A DNA stretch of 64,000 nt, taken from assembly GCA_030248215.1 (NCBI GenBank), contig JASANG010004129.1, forward strand, positions 248,001 to 312,000, written 5' to 3'. Source of the DNA: Enoplolaimus lenunculus (lineage: Eukaryota; Nematoda; Enoplea; Enoplida; Thoracostomopsidae). Below the pieces are notes generated by a model. The model was not told the DNA's origin, did not search any database, and worked only from the letters and a program-made list of their open reading frames with translations. A program made the position numbers and the translations under genes. This document shows, piece after piece, positions 1-12,018 of this stretch; the first letter of the stretch is position 1, and every line of letters starts with the position of its first letter.

Positions 1-117
1 TTGACCCCATCGAAAATTTAAAATTAGAAATAAAAATCGTTGGTTTGCAGATGTATTATATCTTTTGATATTAATATATAGCATGCGGCAGTCCTTTTTC
101 GGACCCGTCGTAAACAT

Positions 118-235
118 AAGGGCCAGGAGTGACCAGCCCCTGGACAAATTTTGGTCTGTCTAAAATGTTTCAACCTTGCTTGTATAGTGTTAGTCTTTGC
201 ATGCCCTTCCTGATAAGTTTTTTGCCCTACATAGA
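118..235. repeat. Family H fragment, degenerate
   Basis: A weak match to family H: the 'ccttgcttgta' and 'tgcccttcctga' stretches resemble the reverse complement of the better copies at 7.1, 12.9 and 58.7 kb. Both ends are worn. Confidence 0.3.
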
Positions 236-332
236 CCATGAACTCGTCATAATGTTACCATACCAGAAATTCAAAATTAGCGAAGATTTCACGCATCCAT
301 CCATTATGCATACATAATAAATATAATATATA

Positions 333-548
333 CACTGCAAAAATGGCGAGTCAAATTGACTCTTTCTGAAATAGGCGTTTCCGGACTACACAAACTGAGT
401 CAAATTCGATTCCACCAGAGTCAAATTCGACTCACCGAGGGACTCAGTTAGTCGAATTTGACTCTCAGGCGGAGTCGAATTTTGACTCAGCTTATGTAGT
501 CAGGAAAAGCCTATTTCAGAGAGAGTCAATTTGACTCTTTTTGCAGTG
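333..548. repeat. Family C foldback MITE
   Basis: Nearly full-length palindrome. It starts CACTGCAAAAATGGCGAGTC and ends with the complement (GACTC...TTTTTGCAGTG). GAGTCAAATT motifs repeat on both arms. TA lies at both outer edges, fitting a TA target duplication. No coding capacity. Confidence 0.85.
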
Positions 549-1114
549 TATATACATATAAATTAGCTATATTTCAAGGTTTACAGTATGATTGTGTAGA
601 AAAATTGTCAGGTTCAAGGTGTAAAGATATCTATAGCTGGGTCGGTATACCGCCCGTCCCACCGTAGTTGCGACCTTAAGTTTGGCCATTTTCTCCTAAC
701 CGTGACCAAATCGCGGAAGCTATATATTTCAATGAGTAATAAGTATCGTGTTTTGAACACAAGACTTCCTATGAATAATGCGTTCGTGCTGACTTCAAGG
801 CTTAAAAGCAAACACATTCGCACTCATTGTGGCTTAGCGTGACCCCGAGTTGACCTGCAATACAAAACTGTCAGATAATTAAGTGCTTATATTGATATGG
901 AACTTGCTTTAAGCCAAAAATACTCATTAATCTATTTAAATTCGAACGACATCTGGGCTTTTAGTTTGGGTATTTCCTTGAATTATAAAGTATATTAATT
1001 ATAGGTTACGTTTTATTAAGCCGGTCTCAAAGCTGTAAACGGTATAACGTTGCGGACGCCGACTATCGGTAGTTGTCTATTTTTAGGTTTTCGGTTTAGT
1101 CCTGTAAAAATATT
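549..1114. other. Unassigned AT-rich stretch
   Basis: I see no convincing gene, RNA or repeat boundary here. Confidence 0.4.
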
Positions 1115-1285
1115 GGCCCATGTAAAGATCAAGGGCGGAACGTTTTTATGAACGACTGCAATAGAGTAAAGCTTAAGCTTTAAACTAATTTTTTTGCTTT
1201 GCTTAGGCTTAGGTTTAGGCTTAGGCTTAGGAATATGCTCATTCTTACGCTTAAATTTTGGCTTAGGCTTGAGAATCCCTTTACC
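1115..1285 (+). repeat. Family A TTAGGC MITE, 3' end missing
   Basis: Begins with the family A end GGCCCATGTAAAGATCA and the shared subterminal block (TGCAATAGAGTAAAGCTTAA), then runs of GCTTAGG. The right inverted end is absent. Confidence 0.7.
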
Positions 1286-1794
1286 TACTGACACGGCTGC
1301 ATTTTAATAAGGCATAAAGCCTTGTTGGTGAAAAATTTATCAGTGTCTATAGTTTTGAGCTGTCAGTTGTGATTAGCATCAAATTCGTAAGCATTAGTGT
1401 TGTACGATTTCTAAAACTATACGCATTTCTTAAGTTACCCTCATAACAATGTAAGCTAAAACTAGTATGCTGGATATTCGGCGAGTTGACTTGATTCTAC
1501 GACTATCACTAGCGAATCCAACGGGTTGCACCCAAGCGTACGTCCCCTGACATAAATCGAAATCAAAATTTTGTGCCAAGATTTTAATGCTAAAATTGTG
1601 TTTGGTTTCTCGCTCGCGAACCTTTTTCTACTTCATTATGTATACATATGGTAGCTATGGAACCAGTGGCGGTTCAGAAATTTCTGGTTGGGGGGATGCA
1701 CAAGTGGAAAACGTTAATACGTTTTGGCACATGTTCATATCTGTTTTTATTCATATCAAAAGAGCCACAAGTCACACAAACACACTGGCCCATG

Positions 1795-1980
1795 GGCCAA
1801 TGTTACTTTTATAGGCGTAACAGTAGATTAAGCGTATTCCTAAGCCTAAGCCTAAGCGTTGCAAAAATGTGTTCCTAAGCCTAAGCCTATAAGCTTAAGC
1901 AAAAAATATAACCTAGAATCTAAACCTACTCTTTTATAGACCCACCAGAAACCTGGACGCCACTTAAAGTAACATGGGCC
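1795..1980 (-). mobile_element. Family B TTAGGC MITE, complete, 8-bp TSD
   Basis: Ends GGCCAATGTTACTTTTATAG and ...CTTAAAGTAACATGGGCC form inverted repeats. GGCCCATG is repeated exactly on both sides (1787-1794 and 1981-1988), a perfect 8-bp target duplication. That target is itself a family A/B terminus, so this copy went into the end of another copy. The body is CCTAAG repeats. No transposase is present. Confidence 0.85.
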
Positions 1981-2250
1981 GGCCCATGTATACAACAGGT
2001 CCTTCCTAATTTCCAGAATAATATCCCAATTTTCTAGAATTCAAAATTTTGGATTCGCCAGTGCCGACAGCATATACCACCAGATTTTTATGTCAGATTT
2101 TCAATGTTATGATAATATTTTGAACCAAATCAAACCTCTCTTAATACATTAATTAAGCATGAATTATACAATGATCAGGAGTCGCTGACTCTTTTTAATA
2201 CAAGAGTGTACAACAGTACATACTGTGTACAAAATAATGTACTAAGGGAA

Positions 2251-2625
2251 CGTTGCGTTTTTGGCCGACCCCCCTTACTTAATGGGGACCTGTACGCAGT
2301 TTTGTATGGTACTCTCTAGCAGATTATAACTCCCCCTTGTTTGACGGGTACCAAGTATTACGGCCCATGTTACTTTTAGGGCCGTCCCGGTTTCTGGTGG
2401 ATCCGTAAAACACTAAGTTTAGATTCTAGATTACATTTTTTGCATAGCCTTAGGCTTAGGTTTAGGTTTAGGCTTAGGAATACGCTTTTGCAACGGTTAG
2501 GCTTAGGCCTAGGCTTAGGAATACGCTTAATCTACTGTTACGGCCCTAAAAGTAGAACATTGGCCAGTATTACGATAGCATTGACCCCCATAAACAAGGG
2601 GACTGGTCGGCCAAAAAACGCAACG
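2251..2625. repeat. Family I foldback element (host of a nested B copy)
   Basis: Outer ends CGTTGCGTTTTTGGCCGACC and GGTCGGCCAAAAAACGCAACG are inverted repeats. Runs of C, then G, follow inside. The middle is interrupted by a complete family B element at 2362-2565. Confidence 0.75.
2362..2565 (+). mobile_element. Family B TTAGGC MITE nested in family I, perfect 8-bp TSD
   Basis: Inverted ends GGCCCATGTTACTTTTAGGG / CCTAAAAGTAGAACATTGGCC. AGTATTAC is duplicated exactly at 2354-2361 and 2566-2573. The 8-bp duplication fits the hAT superfamily. The body holds about eight TTAGGC-type hexamers. Non-autonomous. Confidence 0.9.
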
Positions 2626-2886
2626 TCCGGTGATACATGTTTACCGTACAAATTTCAGTAGCTGCACATTCTTGTTAAACAGTGATCATCCACTCTTGCT
2701 ATCATTAATTTAAGCGAAACATTTTATCTTGAATGCCAACTGTTTTCAGTCATTTCTCCGGTTTGAGTAAAGTTTTCGTTGGACGAAGCTCATTGGATTA
2801 ATCGATTTAAAAGGATTCTTATCTCATTGGATCAATTTTCTTGATTGTGTTTTATGACAGTACAAAAATAGCACTTCATGGTGTCT

Positions 2887-3105
2887 GCTGCAAAAATGGT
2901 GAGTCAAAGTGACTCTCTCCGAAATAGGCATTTGCGGACTATACAAACTGAGTCAAATTCAACTCCGCCAGAGTCAAATTCGACTCACCCGAGTCGTTCA
3001 GTGAGTCAAATTTAACTCTGGCGGAGGCGAATTTTGACTCAATTTGTGTAGTCAGGAAAAGCCTATTTCGGATAGAGTCAATTTGATTCACTATTTTTTG
3101 CAGTG
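2887..3105. repeat. Family C foldback MITE
   Basis: CTGCAAAAATGGTGAGTC at the left, GATTCACTATTTTTTGCAGTG at the right, with GAGTCAAATT arms between. Confidence 0.85.
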
Positions 3106-3264
3106 TATATTTATAGTAGTGGTGTTAAGCGAGGGCGGACTGGCGAGACATATGTATCGCATCGGCACAACCAATGGAGACAAAGTTAGCAAGCAGGAAT
3201 CCAGATGCACGGTTTTGAATTCAACCGTGGTCAAAAATAATAAACTTTTGAGTTTTTAAAATTG

Positions 3265-3473
3265 CACTGCTAAAAATGGTGAGTCAAATTGCCTCTCTCC
3301 GAAATAGACTCTAAGGGACTACACAAACTGAGTCAAATTCGACTCCGCCAGCGTGAAATTCGACTCATTGACTGGCACGTTTGACTCTGGCGGAGTCGAA
3401 TTTGACTCAGTTTGTTTAATCCCGTACAGCCTATTTTGGAGAGAGTCAATTTGACTCAACATTTTTTGCAGTG
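3265..3473. repeat. Family C foldback MITE
   Basis: CACTGCTAAAAATGGTGAGT to ATTTTTTGCAGTG. The arms are palindromic across a centre near 3365. Only about 160 bp separates it from the copy at 2887-3105. Confidence 0.85.
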
Positions 3474-4285
3474 TGATTTAGTCCACTTCCGTGGGGTGCT
3501 TTTTAGGCCGGGCTCGCGCAGCCATGATAGGTACCATCTTTACGTGCGGTCTTAGACGAGTTTATCAATCTCGGTTATTCTCATTAACCTGATTTTGCCT
3601 GAAACAAAAACGGGCAAACTGGTGTTGGAGTATGCATTGTTCTGTGGGGCTTTGTGTCTTATCTGTTTGCAATTTCACTATTCAGAACGCATGCATACAG
3701 GACTGCCAACGCTGTTTCGATAAACTTTCCCTGTATTAAATATATTAATAAATTATTTGCAAACTTTAATCGATGTATATAATCGTTTAGTATAATTTAC
3801 TGCGTTCAGAAATTGCAAAGTGCAATTTTGTGTTTGCAAACATTCATGTGTACTGCGCGCGCACTATGCGTTCAGTTGCAATATTTACGCTACAAACTTT
3901 GCATCATAACACAACGCGGCGGCTGGAACGCGAGCATGGGCAAGCTGTTCATCGGCAGTTCCAGGCCGCGGCAATCAGGGGGTTCATTGCGTTGAGCGAG
4001 GGATCGAACGCCCGGCCAACGGGCACTACCGTAGATCCCAATATTAAGTCGAATAAGAAACTCTATGTTAGAAACATTTTTCTCGCCGCCAGTAATAAAC
4101 TATCATACTCTGCTAAGAAAGCCTAAGCCTAAGCCTAAACATAAACCTGGGTTTAAACCCAAAGCCGCCTTGTCTTAAGCCTTCTGGTCTCCCTATAGGA
4201 AGCCCTAATAGTTGACATGGGACAGTCTCGTTTATTCCCATATCTTAATAGATGAGGCGGTTGAGTTCGTAACCATTGGTCTAAA
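3474..4285. other. Unassigned, with GC-rich island and TTAGGC tract
   Basis: A GC-rich patch at about 3925-4045 stands out from AT-rich surroundings and is open in one + frame, but I could not place splice signals or name a product. A short CCTAAG tract lies at 4108-4136 followed by a GGGTTTAAACCC palindrome. Confidence 0.3.
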
Positions 4286-4444
4286 GGCCCATGTTACTTT
4301 AAGGGGTGTCCAGGTTTCTGGTGGGTTCACAAAAGAGTAATTGTAGATTCTTGATCACATCTTTTTCCAAAACACATTTTTTGCAACGCTTAGGCTTAGT
4401 AATACGCTTAATCCACTGTTACGCCCCATAAAGTAACATTGGCC
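4286..4444 (+). mobile_element. Family B TTAGGC MITE with imperfect 8-bp TSD
   Basis: Ends GGCCCATGTTACTTTAAGGG and CATAAAGTAACATTGGCC. The flanks GGTCTAAA and GGACTAAA match at 7 of 8 positions. The TTAGGC content is reduced, so this is a short variant of 159 bp. Confidence 0.85.
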
Positions 4445-5378
4445 GGACTAAACATCACGGTTGTCTATATTTTGATTGGTCTGCATTTAGCTATGTAATT
4501 TTTTCAACGCTGGTTTGAAATTCAGATAATGAGTTGATTTTTGAAACCAAAATAGCTATAATTTTGTACGAGTCATACATCCAAACCACAACCCCGAACA
4601 ATGCGATTTTTCGTGACTCGTGAGCACCAAACAAATTGTGCCACGTAGGCTCGTCCAAAAACAATAATAATTTTCGAACAGACGGTGTAAACGACTCAGC
4701 TCTTTTTCAAAAATCCTTCATTAATTTGATCTCGCTGGCGTTTAAACTTTCTGCTTATTTTTGATCCGCTATTACTCTTCATAAATAACCCCAACACCAC
4801 AAGCGCAACCGAACCATGGCGCACCGCCACCCCGGCGAACCACGAGCTATTTTCCCCCGGGTAAGGATCTGAGCCTCACCAACTGGCTTCCCTTTGACTC
4901 CGGGCACGGGTTAATCATGAACCAAAATGAACTCTGAAAAAATTATTTGTTTATAGCGACAAAAACAGCAATTATCACACAACCATCAATCATATGTCGT
5001 CGGCTCTGTGCACTACTTGAATTGCAGTATGTGTAAAAAGTATACTATCACATTGTCTACAAACTGTTATATACTGCAAATTCATGACCACAAACGCTCA
5101 ATACTTCATATACAGTTCGCTCAACGCTGCCGTCTATTTTTCAACTACAAGTTTTTCTACGCAGTTTGATTGTTTTTAATATTTGTTTCAATTTTTATCA
5201 GCCAATTATCATTCGAAATAAATTCTGAAACTGGCATTTTCAGAAGCCATCCATCACATCAAAAGCGTATGGTTCACAGATTTTCGCTACACTAAATACG
5301 GGCCGGATCAGAAATTTTTTACTGGGACTTGCACTATATATATATATATTTATATTTATTTTATATAAAATAATATAT
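4445..5378. other. Unassigned AT-rich stretch
   Basis: No gene or named repeat recognised. An AT microsatellite lies just before the next family C fragment. Confidence 0.4.
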
Positions 5379-5486
5379 ACTACAAAAAATGGTGAGTCAA
5401 ATTGTCAAATTTTGACTCAGCTTGTGTAGTCACGAAAAGCGTATTTCGGAAAGAGTCAATTTCACTCGCCGTTTTTTTTTGCAGTG
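5379..5486. repeat. Family C, internally deleted
   Basis: Both ends are present (CTACAAAAAATGGTGAGTC; TTTTTTGCAGTG) but most of the left arm is gone, leaving about 108 bp. Confidence 0.75.
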
Positions 5487-5627
5487 CAGGCATTGGTTTA
5501 GGCTTTTAGGCTTGATTTCTGGTTGAGAAATAATATAAATAGTAATGAGGGGAAAAATCTATTACCTTGTATAAAATTAATAGCATCGATAGTGTGTGGA
5601 ATGAAAACGAACCTATACTACATATAT

Positions 5628-6091
5628 GTCGTATCCCTTGTCCTAATTCAGCCCAATTCCGAATTGGGCCAGTTTAAAGCGGAATTATACCTTGGGCTAG
5701 CCCAAGAGGAATCATGTCTGATAAAGCTGTGCGTTTTGTGATTAGTTACTTGATAGTCGTAATTCTGCTTGATTACACTTTACTCAGTAAAACAAGCGGT
5801 TTGATAGCCAACATGTGGCGATTACTTGACCAATCAGAAGAGTATTCGCGTCAGCCACTCGTTGTGTATGGCATTAAGGTAGTAACCAATCACAACGCGT
5901 GCACTTGTCGCATAGAAAGAAATACGATGCGGGCTAGCCCCAAATCGTAATTCGGAACTGAACTAGCTCAATTCACAACTCGACTAGCCTAATTCGAAAC
6001 TGGACTAGCCCAATTCGGAACTGGACTAGTAAAATTCTGAACTGGACTAGCCCAGTTTGGAATTGTGCTAAATTACCACTTCGGCTACGAC
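5628..6091. repeat. Family L element with subterminal repeats
   Basis: Inverted ends GTCGTATCCCTTGTCCTAAT and the complement ending TCGGCTACGAC, both set in ATATA-rich flanks. Near the right end (5950-6060) a unit of about 21 bp containing GGACTAGCCCAATTCG is repeated about five times. A shorter relative lies at 39414-39720. Confidence 0.7.
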
Positions 6092-7101
6092 ATATACACT
6101 TTTTGCTACACGAAATTAAAAAACCTCCCAGGAAAAGCGAAGTATGAACCCTGCGTCATTTTAGTACCAAACCTTAATACTACATTTTGGTTTTGACACC
6201 AGTCTGGTAAACATGTCCTGGGTGGCGATGGTTCCCATTTTACCTGACAGTGGAAATATTCAACCTACTGACGGAACCACTACGGCACTGGAGACTTAGT
6301 TTCGCCTCCAACGAATGTAAAAAAATTACCATTAAATTTGCGTTTGGTTTCTCGCTCGCTTCGCTCATGAGCTTTTTTCAATTTTATACGTTGATCGGTC
6401 GGTCTTTCCAGCCAGAATTTTCTGGATCCAACTTTGAAAATTGTTTTCAACCATTTTGAAATGAGTTTGACGTGTCACAGAGTGCGTTTCAATTTTTGAT
6501 CGAATCTAAAAGTTGTTTGTGATCGACCGATTGAATGCTGGGTAATGTTTTGCAGGGGTGCAACAAAGGTGGTGCCGGTGCTGGCTTCTTAGATTCTTCA
6601 GACCAAAGACTTGTATATCAAGATTGGTTGCTATAAAATTGCGTTTCGCTTCTTGTTCGTTTGGCTATTTAGGTTTGTTCAGTAATTCCATATAGTGACC
6701 CTTGTTTGGCCGTGGTCAATTGTGGAATCGAATACTGCTGCTCTGTTATCTTATGACTATCTCGGTCTCAGCGAAAATTTTTGTAAAATTTTGAAAATTT
6801 GTGAAATATACTTCGTATTTTATCGTTCGGGTCATTTGAGTAGATTGAAATTAAACGCTCGAGTTCAGTAGTTCGAACTGTGTCGGAAGAAAGTTGAAAT
6901 AATGAAAAATTTGTATCAAATATTAATTGATTTTTATCAAAATTCAACGATATCTTCAACTGCAGTAGGCGACAAAGCTGTGTTTTGCATGACAGCAAAA
7001 TGTACCAGCACGCGTTGCAGTATCATTTTTACGTTATCAATTTCATTTTGAACTATAAACTAGGGTTTCAAATTTAAATCTACGGTGCCTATGCCACCTA
7101 C
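6092..7101. other. Unassigned
   Basis: No gene or clear repeat boundary. Short open frames show no recognisable protein features. Confidence 0.4.
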
Positions 7102-7271
7102 AGACTCGTAGCCAGCTCAACTTGCTAGGGCTAAAAATTTTTCAAGAGGGGCATTCAAGGGTTTTCATTGAGCTATAAGCATGGTTGAAAATTTTCTAGG
7201 GGGGGGGCAAAATTTTTACCGGAGAGGGTGGGTAGAGCCTCACTGGCCTTCCCTTGCCTACGGGCCCGGCC
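7102..7271 (+). repeat. Family H element
   Basis: GACTCGTAGCCAGCTCAACT at the left, GCCTACGGGCCC at the right, with the family's internal 'GGGGCATTCAAGGGTTTTCA' and 'GGTTGAAAATTTTCTAGGGG'. These motifs repeat in order in copies at 9.2, 12.9, 56.6 and 58.7 kb. Confidence 0.75.
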
Positions 7272-7448
7272 ACTTAAGAAGTAATTATTGAGTCAAAATG
7301 ACAACAACCACCTTCTATTTGTTCAGGGGTGCATCTGAAGCAGGCGAATCCCCGTCAGAATATGTTTTATGATAATAACCGTATCTGATGATAAGTTATT
7401 TACTTTTCGGCCACAAAAATTGCGTCGGGTTTCTTGCTCGCTTTGCTA

Positions 7449-7670
7449 CACTGCAAACAAATAGTGAGTCAAGTTGACAGTCTCCGAAATAGGCTTTTCC
7501 GGATTACACAAACTGAGTCAGAAAATTCGACTCCGCCAGAGTCAAATTCGACGGTATGAATCGCTCAGTAAGTCGAATTTGACTCTGGCGGAGTCGAACG
7601 TGACTCAGTTTGTGTAGTCTAAAAAGCCTATTTCGGAGAGAGTCAATTTGACTCACCATTTTTTGCAGTG
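7449..7670. repeat. Family C foldback MITE
   Basis: CACTGCAAACAAATAGTGAG to CATTTTTTGCAGTG. TA on both outer sides supports a TA target site duplication. Confidence 0.85.
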
Positions 7671-7762
7671 TAGGAAGGTTTTTCACAATATATATTGCGC
7701 CTTTTACCACATTGTATGTGTTTGTCCCAATCTCGCATTTAACCAAGTTTACTGTGGTTCGC

Positions 7763-8160
7763 AGGGTAAAACCGGATATACATTTCCGTTTAAGGTAAAA
7801 AGCGGTGCCTGTTTCCGTTAGAAAATACGGAATATTTTCTTATTCTGAGATCAAAATTAGTTATAAATCACGTATATATCTCGTAATTGTCCATTACATG
7901 CTGCAATTGTTTAATATGAAATAAAAATTACAAAATGCATCCAATAAAAAAACCTTTGGGTGCCATCCGCTATGTTTTCTTTAAATTTTAAGAAAACCCG
8001 GTTAATATTTGCACGCGTCAATTGTGTTAATAGAGACCGAAAACGCCTTTGAAACTTTTATACTTCAATATCCGTTTTCCGTTTTCGTTATTTTAATCAC
8101 TAACCATTTTCGGTTCATTTCCATTTTTATTTCTATAAACTAACGCCGCGGTGGTTCGTA
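7763..8160. repeat. Family F relative (ACCGGATAT subtype)
   Basis: Opens with CAGGGTAAAACCGGATATAC and has internal blocks shared with the copies at 16.6 and 34.2 kb (GAAATAAAAAT; 'CTTCAATATCCGTTTTCC'). Right boundary uncertain. Confidence 0.5.
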
Positions 8161-9247
8161 GTCACGTACTTAAAAGCATATTCTAACCTATAAAATCTGG
8201 AAAAAATTCCAATTATGTACCAAAATCCAGCGAACCATAGAACAACTTGCGCTTCAGAAAATATCCATTATCAACGACTCTGAAAAAAGCCTAGCTATAC
8301 CTCTGGCAATCTTTCACACTCTGATTCACCATAACATCGTAGCCGTGCCTTTACCCAGCGTAGCGTGCCACACTGTTCAAGTATAACCTACTTTGCAAAG
8401 CATTGCGTTCACCCTGAACCTAACAACCTCCGACCCTGAACCAAACTGCGACCGGCTAAGCCTCTGTCCCGCAACTAAGAATTTATCATCGGGGGTGGGG
8501 CAACTGTAGATTTCCAAAGAAATGTAGGACATAGATTCGTTTTAAGGTTACAAATATCTCAGCCACGCACGCTACTATTTCCATAGGGGATGGTGCTTGT
8601 CATTCGCTCTCCCCCCCCGTCCGGCGAGTGTAGTTGCGACCCTGGTATACTTTTGCTTTTAGCACGATTACGCACTCAACCTAATTGCTGGTTTTACCTG
8701 ATCGAAAGTCAAAACAATGGCTTGTGTGTCTATGCCTTAAGGGTTTCGGGGCTGTCGTGTGCACATGAGATTATTGTCTATGATGGATGATCATGTAATG
8801 CTGTATAAGGTATATATTATAAGAGAGTAATAGTCGCTACCGTGAGTTGTGATTGTATGGTTTCAGGAGGGTTGCAAATATATGGAGACGGGACAAACAG
8901 AGACGCTGCCTGGCTACCACCCCTAGCGATATCTTCACCCTGCACCCCGATGGCCGAAAATTGTTTCGGCAGCATTAAATGAATATTCATGTTAGCAAAA
9001 ATTGTCCTTACATCGATCAGAAGGGACCGACCCTCATCCAGTTTCAGATACTGATTACAGGGTATGTATGGCACAGGTGCTTTATAGGAAACCGCACCGT
9101 CGTAGCTATGGAGGTCCTACGGCACAATGTGACCCTCGGCTTTGGTCTCTTTGCTGGTTGGTGGTTTTTTGGAACATTTTCAGTTGATAACGAAAGTAAC
9201 CGTTTCATTTCGAAATTTTTATAGAAATTATTAAGTCTGCCTATTTC
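8161..9247. other. Unassigned
   Basis: Nothing convincing. Several short open frames around 8.6-9.2 kb lie on both strands over the same bases and look like chance. Confidence 0.4.
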
Positions 9248-9375
9248 ACAGGCTCGTAGCCAGCGCACCTTGCTAGGGAGAGTGAGCTAAAAAGTTTTCA
9301 GGAGGGGCATTCAAGGGTTTACAATGAGTTAATACAAGCAAGGTTGAAAATTGTCTAGGGGGTCAAAATTTTCCA
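9248..9375 (+). repeat. Family H element, 3' truncated
   Basis: GCTCGTAGCCAGCGCACCTT, then the GGGGCATTCAAGGG and GGTTGAAAATTGTCTAGGGG blocks. The right end is missing. Confidence 0.7.
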
Positions 9376-10438
9376 TACGAGTAGTTGATGAGGTTAATGC
9401 TTAAGGTGGACAGTATTTTTATCTATTTCCATGTATTTACACTGACACATATCGAAACATTTATACTTAGGCTTAAGCACCTAACTAAGAGTTTTCTGAG
9501 CAACTTAGTGAAAATTGTATTTCAAGCTCTTATAACTGAACAGTGATGGAAACACTTACCACTCAATAGTCAGGTGTTCGAATCGTAAGGTAAAATTTCT
9601 ACAGATAAAATAGAAAATATTCATTCGAGAAAGGATTAATGTTAATTCAATGTTCGCGATTAATCTCAAATATAAGCGCAACTTAAAACTAATTATGAAA
9701 GAAGCAGTGAAAGCTTGCAAGCAAATCCGTTCGATAATCGTTCTCGAACAGTCTGCGGTTCGGGAACTTTTAAAATCCGCCTTAATTTTGACCGAAAAAT
9801 CGAATTAACGGCTGTTATTTGTTGCTTTGCGATATGGCTGAATAGATATATCTAAATGTTCAAATGATTTTAAATAATTTGCCACAAAAATGTAAAAATT
9901 CCGATGTCTGCATCTTTGATTGCAGGAACAAGAACAGGAACAGGAATTGAATTTTTGGAGGAATTTCAGCCAGAACAGGAATTCCGATTAAACTCTGATA
10001 TATATGTATATATTTATATATATACATTATATATATATTATATATATTATATATAGATATATAATTTTTGCATTTTGCTGTTTAACAGAACCATGAAAAT
10101 ATCTGATTTTACAGATATTTTCATTATTCGAACGGATTTGTCAATGACAGGTTTTGAATTCCTTGTGGAATACTTAATCCATCTACAATGGGTATATGTA
10201 TTTTAATTTTTTGGTTTTCATTCAAAATAATTGACCGACGAAGCAACAAGAAACTGTTCCGGTAACGATTTTGTTTATTTTATTACCTTAAATCCGGTGG
10301 GTACCATGAAAAACCTCCCTTTTCTTAAAGACTGATCGGTGATATGTTGACGTTTAACCAGTAGTTCATCGAAAACTGTACAGTATATATAAGCTTGAGG
10401 GCTTGGTACTTTATGAGACTAAGAGATAAATGGTATTC
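9376..10438. other. Unassigned, with AT microsatellite
   Basis: An interrupted TATATA tract spans roughly 10000-10072. A GGAACAGGAATT patch at 9928-9990 looks like a worn family F end. No gene seen. Confidence 0.4.
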
Positions 10439-10639
10439 TACAGAAAATGGCGAGTCAAATTGACTCTCTCGGAAATAAGCTTTTCCTGACTACACAAACT
10501 GAGTCAAATTCGACTCCACCAGAGTCTAATTCGATTCACTATGTCGCACGTTTTGGCGGACTCGAATTTGACTCAGTTTGTGTACTCAGGAAAAGCCTAT
10601 TTCCGAGAGAGTCAATTTGACTCACCATTTTTTACAGTG
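10439..10639. repeat. Family C foldback MITE
   Basis: Starts TACAGAAAATGGCGAGTC and ends CACCATTTTTTACAGTG, with the GAGTCAAATT arms intact. Confidence 0.85.
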
Positions 10640-10674
10640 ATGGTAAACGTTTTCAGCTTCATCGAATGTGCTTT

Positions 10675-11018
10675 AGGGTTTGCTATACTTTTTCATCATT
10701 TTAATGCCGTCCGGCGCCGGCCGTTATCCGTCCGGCCCAGTCCGTCATCCGTCTGGCGCCGATCGTCACCGTCTGTCACGGTGCGATATCGTACTCGATT
10801 TACTTACGGACAATACGGCATTGTGACGGACGGCGACGAACGGCGTCCGATGGATGACGAACGGCACCGGAGGAATGACGAACGGTGCCTGACGGATGAC
10901 GCACGGCGCCGGACAGATGACGAACGGCGCCGGACAGATGACGAACGGCGCCGGACAGATGACGAACGGCGCCGGACAGATGACAGACATCGCCGTATGA
11001 CAAGTATAGCGCAACCCT
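10675..11018. repeat. Family E GC-rich element with private 21-bp minisatellite
   Basis: Inverted ends AGGGTTTGCTATACTTT and AAGTATAGCGCAACCCT. The body is rich in CGTC/GACG. On the right side, between about 10860 and 10995, a 21-bp unit (GGACAGATGACGAACGGCGC plus one base) repeats about four times exactly and then degenerates. Open frames through it are a consequence of the repeat period. Confidence 0.8.
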
Positions 11019-11279
11019 AACGTGAGTTTTGAGTTGTTTTTATTTCTAGTAAATTTGTTTGACGTATTCCGAGAACAACATATTAGCTAAATCACCGTTA
11101 ATACTGAATAATAACACGACAAAGCTGGTAGCTTTTGTTCGTCGCAGCGTCGATTTGGGTCGAAGCGTTGAGTTTTGTCGAAGATTCACCAGTTTACTGT
11201 TCAACAACAACTCGTTGAACTGTGTTGCGTTGCTTTTTAGGTGGCTTTGTTAAGTTTGGCAAGCCGTATTTTAATCAAA

Positions 11280-11389
11280 TGCTTAGGCTTAGGCATAAGG
11301 ATACGTATTTGCAACGCTTAGGCTTACGCTTACGCTTAGGAATACGCTTAATCTACTGTTACGGCCCTAAAAGTATTAACATTGGCCCT
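11280..11389 (+). repeat. Family B fragment
   Basis: The right two thirds of a family B copy: TTAGGC variants, then ACGGCCCTAAAAGTATTAAC and ATTGGCC. Confidence 0.65.
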
Positions 11390-11522
11390 TAAGGCTTAAG
11401 ACTAACCTTAATATGACTATGCTAACGGTTAGCGTTAGGTTTTGGCAGCTGTTGAGCAACAAAGTTCGCGGCGACACCTTGTCGTAAATTCAACTGCAAA
11501 ATTGCTCGTGACACAAGTGTCG

Positions 11523-11893
11523 GAGTGCGACCGGAATTCCGGTTCCGGCAGATAAATTTGGTATTTTGCACTATCAGGTTACGGTATTTAATCGAATATT
11601 ATATATTTCATTGGATTTTTTCCGTTTTCGAAGGTGTTGAGAATTTTGACATTTAAAATTTAATTCAGTTACAACTAAGTTAGTAATTAGCATAAACGCT
11701 GGTGAAATCTAACGATTTAGCCGAATTTCTTTTAAATACCAGTGTGACGGTATGATACAAGCAGGAAGACGCTACATCTTGTGTTTGATCGCTATTACTG
11801 AAATAAGCCGAATGTGGGCGTAAGTGAAATTGTGTTAAAAATTAGGCTTTCGTTAACAGTTGTTCGGCGCTATCCCGTTCCGGTTCCGGAATA
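11523..11893. repeat. Family F relative
   Basis: GTGCGACCGGAATTCCGGTT near the left edge and CCCGTTCCGGTTCCGGAA at the right suggest inverted CCGG-rich ends. The middle is AT-rich. Confidence 0.5.
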
Positions 11894-12018
11894 AAAGATC
11901 AAGAGTTGCTCCAAGGGCCGTCCTGCGGTCTCAGTGACAACAAGAGTGAAGGAATAAATCAAATCACTCCTGCTGCGTGCTCTGATTACGCTTAATGGTG
12001 GAGCAACTGGAACATGAG

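Noticed and set aside
3830-4126. 98-codon frame over a GC-rich patch
   Set aside because: Protein-like in part, but no acceptor/donor pair or recognisable family; kept only as an unassigned island.
10541-11020. Arg/Asp-rich frame of 159 codons, plus overlapping minus frames
   Set aside because: Produced by the 21-bp minisatellite of a family E element; 21 is divisible by three, so all frames stay open.
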